11,384 nucleotides of DNA from an uncultured Ardenticatenia bacterium (GTDB taxonomy: Bacteria; Chloroflexota; Anaerolineae; Promineifilales; Promineifilaceae). Below the pieces are notes generated by a model. The model saw only the letters and a program-made list of their open reading frames with translations. It was not told where the DNA came from and searched no databases. Positions 1 to 7,248 of the stretch are shown one piece after another. Within the stretch, counting starts at the first letter, position 1. Each line of letters begins with the position of its first letter. The position numbers were made by a program, and so were the translations under genes. The stretch is taken from assembly GCA_937858165.1 (NCBI GenBank), contig CALLZA010000014.1, forward strand, positions 1 through 11,384, in the 5' to 3' direction.

Positions 1-143
1 TTTTCTGTTTACGTCTACTGAGTGTCTTTTTTTTACGTGTGTTTCTCGTGTGCAGTGTAGTTCTTCTGAGGTAGAGTCGTCTGTCGTTGCGAGTTCTTGA
101 TTGTCTCTTCTCTTTTTTTTTTTTTTTTTGTTGTTTTTTTGTT
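1..143. other. Non-genomic T-rich noise at contig end
   Basis: This stretch is rich in T and G, poor in A, has long T runs (about 113-140) and lacks the high GC and codon structure of the rest of the window. It lies on the outer side of a complete sequencing adapter, where no genomic insert can be. I read it as low-quality base calls from beyond the adapter that were assembled into the contig. Any open frame here is spurious. Confidence 0.88.
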
Positions 144-213
144 AATGATACGGCGACCACCGAGATCTACACTAGATCGCTCGTCGGCAGCGTCAGATGT
201 GTATAAGAGACAG
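144..213 (+). other. Illumina Nextera i5 adapter (P5, index, transposon end)
   Basis: Positions 144-172 match the P5 flow-cell sequence, 173-180 is an 8-base index (TAGATCGC, which I recall as Nextera S501/N501), 181-194 is TCGTCGGCAGCGTC and 195-213 is the 19-base Tn5 mosaic end ending AGATGTGTATAAGAGACAG. The order is exactly that of a Nextera library end, so the insert begins at 214. Translation of the adapter gives peptides such as MIRRPPRSTL, SAASDVYKRQ and, from the ATG at 197, MCIRDR. These are familiar contaminants of protein databases. This is untrimmed library sequence, not biology. Confidence 0.98.
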
Positions 214-214
214 G

Positions 215-1462
215 TTCGAGACGGCCCGCTTCCTAGTCGGGGCGGCGTGGCGCGTGCGCATCAACATGACCATCCTGTTCGCTCTGGGCTTGGCCGTGTG
301 GTGGGTCGTGCCCATCATCTGGGCCGACCGCGCGTTCCTCGACATCTTCCTGAAGGAAACGGCCACCGTCTGGTCGCAACTCCTAATGCTCATATTGATC
401 TGGAATCACATTCGCACCGAGCGCGAGTGGCGGCTGGTCGTGCGCGCCCTGACCATCATCGCCATCTACACCGCCGCAGCGGGGATGATCTACGTGGTGG
501 GGTTGTGGCGCGGCGAGGTGGTGTCGCTGATTGGCCGCGTCCTGCCCCAATCGCTTGTCGACAACTCCTCGTTCTTCTCGTCCATCGCCTATCGCCGCTT
601 CGGCGCGGCGGCGGTCGAGGTCGGCCTGTTGCGCCACCGCCTGACGGCGCTGTCGCTGTCCTTCAGCTCGCTGAGCATGGCCTGCCTGCTGCTCATCCCG
701 TTCACTGCCTGGCGGGCGATGATTGCCCGCGGGGCGCAGCGGCTCTTCTACATCGTGGTCGTCTTCAGTTTGACCGTGGCCCTGATCTACACAGAGTCAC
801 GCATCTCCTATCTAGCACTGGTAGCGGGGGCGGCGCTCTTCGCCATCCTCTGGCTGGGCCTGCTGCGCGGGCAAACGCGCCTGTTCTCACTGGCCGTGAC
901 GCTGCTGGGCGTGGGCATCTTTGCCCTACTGGCCTACGTGGCCGTGGAGACGATCATCCGCTCGCTCCAATCGGCATTCATCGACCTGCGACCGGGCAGC
1001 TGGCTGGTGCGGCTGCAAATCTACGTCGTCACGCTGCGACTGCTGCCGGAGCACCCCATCGCCGGGTGGGGCGTTCCCGTACGCATCCCCGGCGCGCCTT
1101 CCGACTACTCGGCCGGAACCCACAGCAGCTACTTGGGCATGTTGTTCCAGCACGGTATAATCGGCCTGCTGTTCTATCTGGCGATCTGGGCCACGGTCTG
1201 GAGAGCCGTTATCAAGGGGCTGGCCGAAAGGCGAATGGGGCGCGAGCGTGCGCTATTCTGGATGGCGATGGCCGCTGCCTTCTTGGGCTTCAACATCCGC
1301 GAAATAGCCGACTCCTGGTGGTGGGACCAATCGCTCACGTTCGTGATGTGGCTCATGTGGGGCGTCGCCCTGGTGGCGGCCCGCCTGACCCCGGCCCAAC
1401 AGCCGGCTATCGCACCGGCCGCGCAACCGATTGACCAAGAGCGACACTGCCCGGACGCTTAG
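215..1462 (+). CDS. O-antigen ligase/polymerase-like membrane protein, 5' truncated
   Basis: This is a polytopic membrane protein of the Wzy/WaaL O-antigen ligase type (Wzy_C family). Such enzymes join or polymerise lipid-linked glycans on the outer face of the cytoplasmic membrane. The roughly 415 residues seen are mostly hydrophobic helices. A TESRISYLAL segment (about 790-820) corresponds to the conserved SR-containing helix, and near the C-terminus HSSYLGMLFQHGIIGLLFY (about 1120-1175) matches the family's H-x-x-Y/F-L...G-x-x-G-L block. The true start is lost. The frame remains open upstream, but only through adapter, so the ATG at 197 is artificial. From the usual family layout I infer that several N-terminal helices, perhaps 70-100 residues, are missing. 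The stop TAG is followed at once by the next gene's ATG, which indicates an operon. Ligase versus polymerase cannot be decided from sequence. Confidence 0.88.
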   Translation, partial: FETARFLVGAAWRVRINMTILFALGLAVWWVVPIIWADRAFLDIFLKETATVWSQLLMLILIWNHIRTEREWRLVVRALTIIAIYTAAAGMIYVVGLWRGEVVSLIGRVLPQSLVDNSSFFSSIAYRRFGAAAVEVGLLRHRLTALSLSFSSLSMACLLLIPFTAWRAMIARGAQRLFYIVVVFSLTVALIYTESRISYLALVAGAALFAILWLGLLRGQTRLFSLAVTLLGVGIFALLAYVAVETIIRSLQSAFIDLRPGSWLVRLQIYVVTLRLLPEHPIAGWGVPVRIPGAPSDYSAGTHSSYLGMLFQHGIIGLLFYLAIWATVWRAVIKGLAERRMGRERALFWMAMAAAFLGFNIREIADSWWWDQSLTFVMWLMWGVALVAARLTPAQQPAIAPAAQPIDQERHCPDA

Positions 1463-2683
1463 ATGACCAACCGCGCCACACCTACCCCTCATCCGACCGG
1501 CGTGCTCATTCTGGTCGAAAACCTGCCAGTTCCCAATGACCGGCGCGTCTGGCTGGAGGCGACAACGCTGCGCGACGCCGGCTACCGCGTGTCCGTCATC
1601 TCCATCACCGGCGTCAACGCCACTGCCCGCTATGAACGACGCGACGGCATCGCCCTCTACCGCTACCCCGCTCCGCCACTGACCAGCGGCACGTTGAGCT
1701 TCATCTGGGAGTTCGCTTACTGCTGGTTGTGGACGTTGGCCCTGTCGCTGCGGGTGCTCCGGCGCGAGGGGTTCGACATCATCCACGCCTGCAATCCGCC
1801 GGAAACGTTCTGGCTCATCGGTCGCATCTATAAACTGATAGGCAAGCAGTTCATCTTCGACCACCACGATCTGTCGCCGGAGATGTATCTGTCGCGCTTC
1901 GGGCGCCAGGGCACGGCCTACAAGCTACTCCTGCTGCTGGAACGGCTGACATTCAAAACGGCCGATGTGGTCATTACGACCAACGAGACCCACCGCCGCG
2001 TGGCGCTGGAGCGCGGTCGCTTCCCGCCCGATCGCGTCTTCATCGTTCGCAGCGGGCCTGACCACCTCAAGCTGCGGCCCGACACGCCGGACGAGGTGCT
2101 GAAGAACGGCCGCGCCTACATGGTCAGCTATCTCGGCGTCCTCAACCCACAGGATGGTGTCGATACATTCGTGCGCGTGGCCGATATCATCGTCCACGAA
2201 CGCGGGCGGACAGACATCCAGTTCGTCATCATGGGCTCCGGGGATGCCGAGGCCGACCTGCGGGCACAGAGCGCAGGGCTGGGCCTGGGCGACGCGCTGC
2301 ACTTCACCGGTTGGGCCGAACTTGACCTCATCCGCCGCTACCTTTCCACCAGCGACGTGTGCGTTGACACCATGCCCAAGACGCCCTATAGCGACGCGGC
2401 AACCATGAACAAGATTCTGGAGTATATGTCCGTCGCCCGGCCCATCGCCGCGTTTGACCTGATCGAGTCGCGCGTCTCGGCCGGCGATGCGGCAATCTTC
2501 GCCCGAGCCGACGACGAACACGACCTGGCCGACCAAATCCTGTCGCTGCTGGCCGACCCGGAGCGGCGCGAGCAAATGGGGCGCTTCGGCCGCTGCCGCA
2601 TCGAGAATGAGTTAGGCTGGGAGCATCAGAAGGTACACTTATTGGCGGCCTACCGCATGGCAGCGGCGTTGAAGGGCCGCTGA
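1463..2683 (+). CDS. Glycosyltransferase family 4 protein
   Basis: A 406-residue GT-B fold glycosyltransferase that should transfer a sugar from a nucleotide-sugar donor to a lipid-linked glycan at the inner face of the membrane. The N-terminal acceptor domain (about 14-200) opens with VLILVENLPVPNDRRVW and contains HACNPPETFW (109-118) and the DHHDLSPE segment (133-140), typical of one GT4 subgroup. The C-terminal donor domain (about 218-385) has a YLGVLNPQDGVD strand-loop (223-234), an IMGSGD loop (256-261) and TMNKILEYMSVARPI (314-328). Glu320 is the second Glu of the EX7E motif, but the first position is Ala312. The length is normal. The start abuts the upstream stop (TAG then ATG) with no clear Shine-Dalgarno, so translation is probably coupled to the ligase-like gene. 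The donor sugar and linkage cannot be read from sequence. Confidence 0.93.
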   Translation: MTNRATPTPHPTGVLILVENLPVPNDRRVWLEATTLRDAGYRVSVISITGVNATARYERRDGIALYRYPAPPLTSGTLSFIWEFAYCWLWTLALSLRVLRREGFDIIHACNPPETFWLIGRIYKLIGKQFIFDHHDLSPEMYLSRFGRQGTAYKLLLLLERLTFKTADVVITTNETHRRVALERGRFPPDRVFIVRSGPDHLKLRPDTPDEVLKNGRAYMVSYLGVLNPQDGVDTFVRVADIIVHERGRTDIQFVIMGSGDAEADLRAQSAGLGLGDALHFTGWAELDLIRRYLSTSDVCVDTMPKTPYSDAATMNKILEYMSVARPIAAFDLIESRVSAGDAAIFARADDEHDLADQILSLLADPERREQMGRFGRCRIENELGWEHQKVHLLAAYRMAAALKGR

Positions 2684-2730
2684 AAACCCACTGCCGACAG
2701 GCATCGTTATCACTTTGGAGGGGCGTCACT

Positions 2731-3393
2731 GTGTTGTTCAAGAGACTTGCCGACAATCGTCAGGATGATTCCTATGCCACTGCGATGCGGCGGCGGCGGT
2801 TCCAGTTCTTCCTCGATCTGTTGAACAGCGTGCCCCGGCCGCTGACTATTCTCGACGTCGGCGGCACGCAGGACTTCTGGGAGCGGATGGGCTTCACCGA
2901 CGAGCCTGGCGTCGCTTTCACTGTCCTCAACCTGGACCCGCAGACTGTCAAACATCCGCGCTTCCAGAGCGTGGTCGGCGACGCCACCGACCTGTCGGCG
3001 TTCACCACCGACGCCTTCGACGTCGTCTTCTCTAATTCGGTCATCGAACACGTTGGCAACCTGGACAGCCAACGGCGTATGGCGCGTGAGGTCGAGCGCG
3101 TCGGCCGACGCTACTTCCTGCAAACACCCAACTACCACTTTCCCATCGAACCCCACTTCCTGTTTCCCGGCTTCCAATGGCTGCCGCTGGAGGCGCGGGC
3201 CTGGCTGCTGAATCACTTCGACCTGGGTTGGCACAAGCGCTCCCCGTCGCGCGAAGCGGCGCGCCAGGAGGCGGCGTCGGTCACCTTACTAAAGAAACGC
3301 GAACTCCTGAGCCTCTTTCCCAACGCCAATCTCTATTGCGAAAAGGTTTTCGGCCTGACCAAGTCGTTCGTCGTCTATGGCGGCTGGGAGTAA
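2731..3393 (+). CDS. Class I SAM-dependent methyltransferase
   Basis: A 220-residue soluble protein with a Rossmann-type methyltransferase core. Motif I is ILDVGGT (40-46), in which the usual GxG is GGT. An acidic strand end NLDP (67-70) fits ribose binding, GDAT (83-86) follows, and FDVVFSNSVIEHVGN (96-110) is the conserved strand-4 block of the Methyltransf_11/25 type. A later TPNYHFPIEPHFLFPGF stretch (132-148) is common in methyltransferases of polysaccharide loci. I infer sugar or glycan O-methylation from the context; the substrate is unknown. The GTG start is supported by a GGAGGGG ribosome-binding site at 2717-2723, seven bases upstream. The gene lies 47 bases after the glycosyltransferase gene on the same strand, so it is probably the last gene of that operon. 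Confidence 0.9.
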   Translation: MLFKRLADNRQDDSYATAMRRRRFQFFLDLLNSVPRPLTILDVGGTQDFWERMGFTDEPGVAFTVLNLDPQTVKHPRFQSVVGDATDLSAFTTDAFDVVFSNSVIEHVGNLDSQRRMAREVERVGRRYFLQTPNYHFPIEPHFLFPGFQWLPLEARAWLLNHFDLGWHKRSPSREAARQEAASVTLLKKRELLSLFPNANLYCEKVFGLTKSFVVYGGWE

Positions 3394-3423
3394 GCCGCGC
3401 GATGTGGGCCGCCGGGTCAATTT

Positions 3424-3480
3424 GTCGCCACCCCGCGCCCCAACCACTGCCGGGCGACGCGTCAAAATGAGAAGTCGCCC
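3424..3480 (+). terminator. Possible terminator or switching hairpins after the methyltransferase gene
   Basis: Three related arms lie here: GTCGCC (3424-3429), GGGCGAC (3452-3458) and GTCGCCC (3474-3480). The middle arm can pair with either outer arm (6 or 7 bp), so the two hairpins exclude each other. An 8-bp palindrome GACGCGTC sits at 3456-3463 and is followed by AAAA. No T tract follows either stem, so this is not a canonical intrinsic terminator. Its place just after the end of the first gene block and before a promoter makes a boundary role plausible. Confidence 0.3.
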
Positions 3481-3501
3481 ACACTCTGTAGCTCCCCGAC
3501 T

Positions 3502-3529
3502 TTGCCCTCTAAACCGCGGCCGTTATAAT
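3502..3529 (+). promoter_or_regulatory. Sigma-70-type promoter for the priming glycosyltransferase operon
   Basis: A perfect TATAAT (-10) at 3524-3529 lies 16 bases after TTGCCC (-35, 4 of 6 matches to TTGACA) at 3502-3507. The surrounding DNA is more AT-rich than the flanking genes. Transcription would start near 3536, giving a leader of about 170 bases before the ATG at 3706. It would drive the glycosylphosphotransferase, the second ligase-like gene and the lipoprotein gene. Confidence 0.62.
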
Positions 3530-3535
3530 ATGTTT

Positions 3536-3705
3536 GAGTAGATTGCACCCATTTTCACAACCAACTTGGCGGAAACGTCACAGAAGCTCAGCAGAGCCGG
3601 GTTGAACCACGCCAGGGTGTAAGCAAAAGAAATAGTGAAGGCAGGTGCATGCCAGCGTAGCCGGACGCGCAGGTGGCGTTTGGTTGTGCGAGGCAAGGGG
3701 TAGTT
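3536..3705 (+). promoter_or_regulatory. Long, possibly structured 5' leader of the glycosylphosphotransferase gene
   Basis: The leader is relatively A-rich and holds several small inverted repeats: TGGCG-GAAA-CGTCA (3567-3580, 5 bp with a G-U pair and a GNRA-type tetraloop), GCTC-AGCA-GAGC (3586-3597), and GGCA-GGTGCA-TGCC (3640-3653). It ends with the ribosome-binding site AAGGGG (3695-3700), five bases before the ATG. I compared it by eye with c-di-GMP-I and other common riboswitch consensus blocks and saw no match. A regulatory role is inferred only from length, structure and position. Confidence 0.3.
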
Positions 3706-5121
3706 ATGTTGCGGCGGTTCGGGGTTAATTACGCCATCTTTTCAATTGTTATCGATATTGTGCTTACACTGGTCGCACTGGGGCTGGCGATGTACCTGGT
3801 GCGCTACATCCCCGCCTCCCTGACCAACCTCCGCGGCCCGGCCTCTATCGCGTCCTATACGTTTCTGGCAGTCCCTCTCATCTGGGGGGTCACCTTCCTG
3901 GTGTTGTCGGTCTACGATCCCAAACGCATCTACAAGGCGATCGACGAGCTACAGATCGTGGCTGTGGCCACACTCTCTTCGGCGCTCATCTTCGCCGGGT
4001 TGCTTTACCTGGCGCAGCGTGACTTCCCGCGCTGGGTCTTCCTGCTGTTCCTGGGTCTCGATCTTATTTTCCTGACCAGTTGGCGTGTTATGGCGCGGGC
4101 GCTGTTCCGAATCGGTCGCATGCCCGCCGGCGAGCGGCGTGTCCTCATCGTCGGCGCCGGCGAAGTCGGCCAGCGCGTCGGCCAGATGATCCAGGAGTAC
4201 CGTTCGATGGGTCTGAACCTGTCCGGCTATCTGGACGAAGTACCCATCAACGCCGACACAAGCGATGAATTTGTCATGCACGTCCTTGGCCCGCTCGAAG
4301 ACGTGCGCGAGGTCGTCCAGACCGGTCGCATCGATGATGTCGTCATCGCCCTACCCCAACGTGACTATGCCCAGATCAATGCCTTGGTTCTGGCGCTGCA
4401 CGATCTGCCCGTTCACGTGCGCGTGGTCCCCGACTACTTTAGCCTCGCCCTCTACCGCGCCTCGGTTGATGATTTCGGTGGCCTGCCCATGATCAATCTG
4501 CGCGATCCCGCCCTCAACGATGTGCAACGTCTCGTCAAGCGCATGTTCGACCTCGCCCTGTCGAGCATCCTCCTCAGCATCGCCCTGTTGCCCATGGCGA
4601 TCATCATCCTTCTCATTCGGCTCGACTCCAAAGGGCCGATCATCTTCCGCCAGCAGCGCGTCGGCGAGAACGGTCGCCTGTTCTCCATGTACAAGTTCCG
4701 CTCGATGATCGTCGGCGCGGAGAAGATGCAGGATACGCTCAACGAGGTAACGGCCGACGGCAAGGTGCTGTTCAAAAAGGCCGACGACCCGCGCGTCACG
4801 CGCGTTGGCCGCTTCCTGCGCCACACCAGCCTGGACGAGTTACCCCAACTGTTCAACGTCTGGAAGGGGGACATGAGCCTCGTCGGGCCGCGGCCGGAGT
4901 TGCCCTGGCTGGTCGGCCAGTATGAGCCGTGGCAGCACAAGCGGCTGGCCGTGCCCCAGGGCATGACCGGCTGGTGGCAGATCAACGGCCGCGCCGACAA
5001 GCCGCTCCACCTCCACACCGAGGATGATCTCTACTACGTGCAAAACTACTCTCTGTGGATGGACATCTACATCCTGCTGAAGACGCCGTGGGTCGTGGTG
5101 CGCGGCAAGGGCGCCTACTGA
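3706..5121 (+). CDS. Exopolysaccharide polyprenyl glycosylphosphotransferase (priming enzyme)
   Basis: A 471-residue membrane enzyme of the WbaP/WcaJ type. It transfers a sugar-1-phosphate from a UDP-sugar to the polyprenyl-phosphate carrier and so starts each repeat unit. N-terminal hydrophobic helices lie at about 8-30, 52-70, 88-103 and 108-125. A Rossmann-like domain follows with VLIVGAGEVGQRV (146-158). The C-terminal bacterial sugar transferase domain (about 275-471) begins KRMFDLALS, has a membrane-inserted helix (about 283-305), YKFRSM (329-334), the catalytic Asp-Glu pair in SLDELPQ (D377, E378), VGPRPE (393-398) and GWWQINGR (422-429). All key residues are intact and the length is typical. 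The ATG at 3706 is preferred because AAGGGG lies five bases upstream; an in-frame GTG at 3673 has weaker support. The gene has its own promoter. The sugar (glucose- or galactose-like) is not predictable. Confidence 0.96.
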   Translation: MLRRFGVNYAIFSIVIDIVLTLVALGLAMYLVRYIPASLTNLRGPASIASYTFLAVPLIWGVTFLVLSVYDPKRIYKAIDELQIVAVATLSSALIFAGLLYLAQRDFPRWVFLLFLGLDLIFLTSWRVMARALFRIGRMPAGERRVLIVGAGEVGQRVGQMIQEYRSMGLNLSGYLDEVPINADTSDEFVMHVLGPLEDVREVVQTGRIDDVVIALPQRDYAQINALVLALHDLPVHVRVVPDYFSLALYRASVDDFGGLPMINLRDPALNDVQRLVKRMFDLALSSILLSIALLPMAIIILLIRLDSKGPIIFRQQRVGENGRLFSMYKFRSMIVGAEKMQDTLNEVTADGKVLFKKADDPRVTRVGRFLRHTSLDELPQLFNVWKGDMSLVGPRPELPWLVGQYEPWQHKRLAVPQGMTGWWQINGRADKPLHLHTEDDLYYVQNYSLWMDIYILLKTPWVVVRGKGAY

Positions 5122-5158
5122 CCCCGGGCCGGCCGGCGGCCCCACAGGACGAGGGCAT

Positions 5159-6472
5159 GTGACCACTCTGGCCGAGCGGGCGCAAGATGAGCGTGGCGCG
5201 CGGCGCGCCGTCCGTCCCCTGGTGATCCTGGAGGGGATCATTCTGCTGTCGGCCGTGCCGTGGCTGCTGTTCCCCGACCTTCTGCCCGCGGCCACCGTCG
5301 TGGCCCTGCTGGCCCTGGCCCTGGTCTGGCTGCTGGGGATGGCGTTCGACCGCACCGCGCTGCCCCGCACGCCGTTTAACCTGGCCTTTGTGTTGCTAGG
5401 CGTTGCGCTGGGCGTCGGCATCCTCGTCTCGGCCGACCCGATGGAGACGCTCCCCAAGGCGACCGGCGTCGTGCTAGGGCTGGCCGTGTGGCGCTTCGTG
5501 GTCATCGCTGTGGGCCGCCGCCCCCACGTGGCCCTGGCCGTGGGCCTGCTGCTGCTCATTTGCCTCGGCTTCAGTGTCACCGGAGTCCTAAGTCTGCGCG
5601 AGTTGCCCAAGATACCCGCCCTGACCGCGGCCAACCCCTTTCGCAACCTGGCCTTGCCCGGTCTGGCGCAACTTTCCACCCACCCCAACCAACTGGCCGC
5701 GCTCATCAGCTTCTTTCTGCCGCTGCTGGTCTCGCTGGCGGTCGGGCCGCGGCCAGGGCCGAGCCGACGTCTGTGGCGCGTGGCGCTGGCGCTGGTGGCG
5801 CTCCTCGTCGTCGCCATTCTGATCCTAACCCAATCACGCGGTGGCTGGATCGCTACCGCCGCCGGGCTGTTCGCCCTGGCAGCGCTATGGGCGGCCGTGC
5901 TGCCCCCTTCGCACGCGCGGCGGGGCCTGCGGCTGGTCGTCGGCCTGGCGGTACTGGCGGCGCTGGCAGTGGCAGTGTGGATCGGGCCGACGACGCTGTG
6001 GGAGATGTGGCTGAACCCACCGGCGGACACGGCCGTCGGTACGCTGCGGACGCTTGGCGTGCGTCGCGCCATCTGGCCCTGGGGCGCGACGGCCGTGGGC
6101 GACTTTCCGTTCACCGGCGTCGGTCTGGGTGCGTTCCGGCAGGTGGTCTTTCGCCTCTATCCTCTGCCGCCCTGGCCCGACTATGACCTGGGCCACGCCC
6201 ACAACATCTTTCTGCAAACAGCGCTCGACACGGGCCTGCCCGGGCTGGTGGCCTATCTGGCCGTCCTGTTCGTGGCCGCGGCCGTCGGCTGGCGCGTTGC
6301 CCGCCGCGACCCTGGCTTTCGCGCCGTCAGCCTGGGGCTGTTGGCCGGGCTGGTCGCGCTCCACGTCTTCGGGCTGGCCGACGCCCTGGTGCTGGGCGCC
6401 AAGCCGGCTGTCGTGTTCTGGTTCGCGTTAGGCCTCTTGGCCGCCATGAATAAGGAGGGATTGGAGACATGA
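5159..6472 (+). CDS. O-antigen ligase family protein (Wzy_C)
   Basis: A complete 437-residue polytopic membrane protein. Hydrophobic helices cover nearly all of it, starting at about residue 20. Family marks are HPNQLAALISFFLPLL (175-190), TQSRGGW (224-230) on the conserved helix, a large external loop (about 280-345), and the C-terminal block HAHNIFLQTALDTGLPGL (346-363). These define the O-antigen ligase/polymerase/teichuronic acid synthase superfamily, which joins undecaprenyl-linked glycans outside the membrane. The GTG start is supported by AGGA at 5146-5149, nine bases upstream. An ATG two bases earlier hits a stop immediately. It lies 37 bases after the priming enzyme gene and overlaps the next gene by ATGA. 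It is the second member of this superfamily in the window, so one may polymerise and the other ligate; that split is inference. Confidence 0.93.
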   Translation: MTTLAERAQDERGARRAVRPLVILEGIILLSAVPWLLFPDLLPAATVVALLALALVWLLGMAFDRTALPRTPFNLAFVLLGVALGVGILVSADPMETLPKATGVVLGLAVWRFVVIAVGRRPHVALAVGLLLLICLGFSVTGVLSLRELPKIPALTAANPFRNLALPGLAQLSTHPNQLAALISFFLPLLVSLAVGPRPGPSRRLWRVALALVALLVVAILILTQSRGGWIATAAGLFALAALWAAVLPPSHARRGLRLVVGLAVLAALAVAVWIGPTTLWEMWLNPPADTAVGTLRTLGVRRAIWPWGATAVGDFPFTGVGLGAFRQVVFRLYPLPPWPDYDLGHAHNIFLQTALDTGLPGLVAYLAVLFVAAAVGWRVARRDPGFRAVSLGLLAGLVALHVFGLADALVLGAKPAVVFWFALGLLAAMNKEGLET

Positions 6473-7248
6473 ACCATCGCTTGCGCCCGCTCGTTGTACT
6501 GCTGCTGGTCGTTGGTCTGGCCGCCTGTCGCGGCGACGACACGGCCGAAGTGGCGACGGCCACGCCGGCCGATCTGGCGACGGCCGCCCCGGCCATCACC
6601 GCCACGAACACCGCCGTCCCACTGCCGACCAGCACGCTCTTGCCCGCGGCTACGGTCGCCCCGGCCACAGCCACCCCGCTGCCGACCGACACCCCCACCC
6701 CCACCGCCACCGCCGTTGCTGCCGGATCCGGCCAGGGACAGAGTCAAGACGCCGGCACAGCCGCCACAGCCGCCGCCGCCGCCGCCCAGGGCCAAAGCCT
6801 CATGGGGCCATGGCAGAGCATCATCGGCGTGGCCGTCCTCAATCAGACTATCTGCGCCACCCTGCAAGGGCTGGCCCAGGCCGGGCAGCAAGGCGGGCTG
6901 GGCGCACTGGCCGTGCCGGCGGGGCTGCTAGGCGTGGGCCAGGTGCTGCAATCTGGCCAGCAACAGTTGGGCGGGCTGCTCAATACGCCGGGCCTGGGTC
7001 AACTGCTGGCCAGTTTGCAGGCCAACCAGGCGTCACTGAGCGACGTATTGACCCGCTGGTCGGGCGGCCAGATGGATGCCGCGGCAGCCGGCGCAGCGCT
7101 GCAAGTCATCTGCGGCGCGACGGACGCCACGCTGGCCCAATCGCAACAGAGCGCGCAGGACGCCGGAGCGACTCAGGAGCAGGTTGGGTCGATGCTCGAC
7201 CAGTCAAAGCGCGACGCCGCCAGTTCGCTCGGCGGGCTGGCGCCCTAA
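6469..7248 (+). CDS. Lipoprotein with Thr/Pro-rich linker, unknown function
   Basis: A 259-residue exported protein. The signal peptide has basic residues (R4, R6), a hydrophobic core (8-17) and lipobox L17-A-A-C20, so it should be lipid-anchored at Cys20 on the outer membrane face. Residues about 25-95 form a low-complexity Thr/Pro/Ala linker of the kind common in surface lipoproteins of Chloroflexota, followed by an alanine run (101-106, coded by a CCG/GCC repeat near 6770-6786). The remaining 150 residues are rich in Gly, Gln, Leu and Ala and predicted mainly helical. They hold only two cysteines, C129 (TIC) and C215 (VIC), which could form a disulfide. I recognise no domain. The ATG overlaps the upstream stop (ATGA), with AAGGAGG at 6452-6458, so it is translationally coupled to the ligase-like gene. 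A role in anchoring or handling the polysaccharide is only inferred. Confidence 0.85.
   Translation: MNHRLRPLVVLLLVVGLAACRGDDTAEVATATPADLATAAPAITATNTAVPLPTSTLLPAATVAPATATPLPTDTPTPTATAVAAGSGQGQSQDAGTAATAAAAAAQGQSLMGPWQSIIGVAVLNQTICATLQGLAQAGQQGGLGALAVPAGLLGVGQVLQSGQQQLGGLLNTPGLGQLLASLQANQASLSDVLTRWSGGQMDAAAAGAALQVICGATDATLAQSQQSAQDAGATQEQVGSMLDQSKRDAASSLGGLAP

Noticed and set aside
197..214. ATG at 197 as the start of the ligase-like gene
   Set aside because: The ATG and the next five codons come from the Tn5 mosaic end of the adapter (MCIRDR), not from the genome.
97..1434. A long + strand ORF of 445 codons over the adapter and the ligase-like gene
   Set aside because: It starts in noise, runs through adapter, and its remainder is an Arg/Pro/His-rich shadow of the real membrane protein frame.
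3673..3705. GTG at 3673 as the start of the glycosylphosphotransferase
   Set aside because: The 11 extra residues are not family-like, and the ATG at 3706 has AAGGGG at proper spacing.
3536..3705. c-di-GMP-I (GEMM) or other known riboswitch
   Set aside because: A GAAA tetraloop stem is present, but the conserved blocks such as GGGCAAACC and GGACGCAAAGCC are not visible. I kept it only as an unassigned leader.
4840..6114. Long - strand ORF of 424 codons opposite the priming enzyme and second ligase-like gene
   Set aside because: It is an Arg/Ser/Ala-rich antisense shadow without domains. The + strand frames carry clear family motifs.
6600..6790. Microsatellite-like ACC/CCG repeats
   Set aside because: They code for the Thr/Pro linker and alanine run of the lipoprotein. 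No independent repeat element is indicated.
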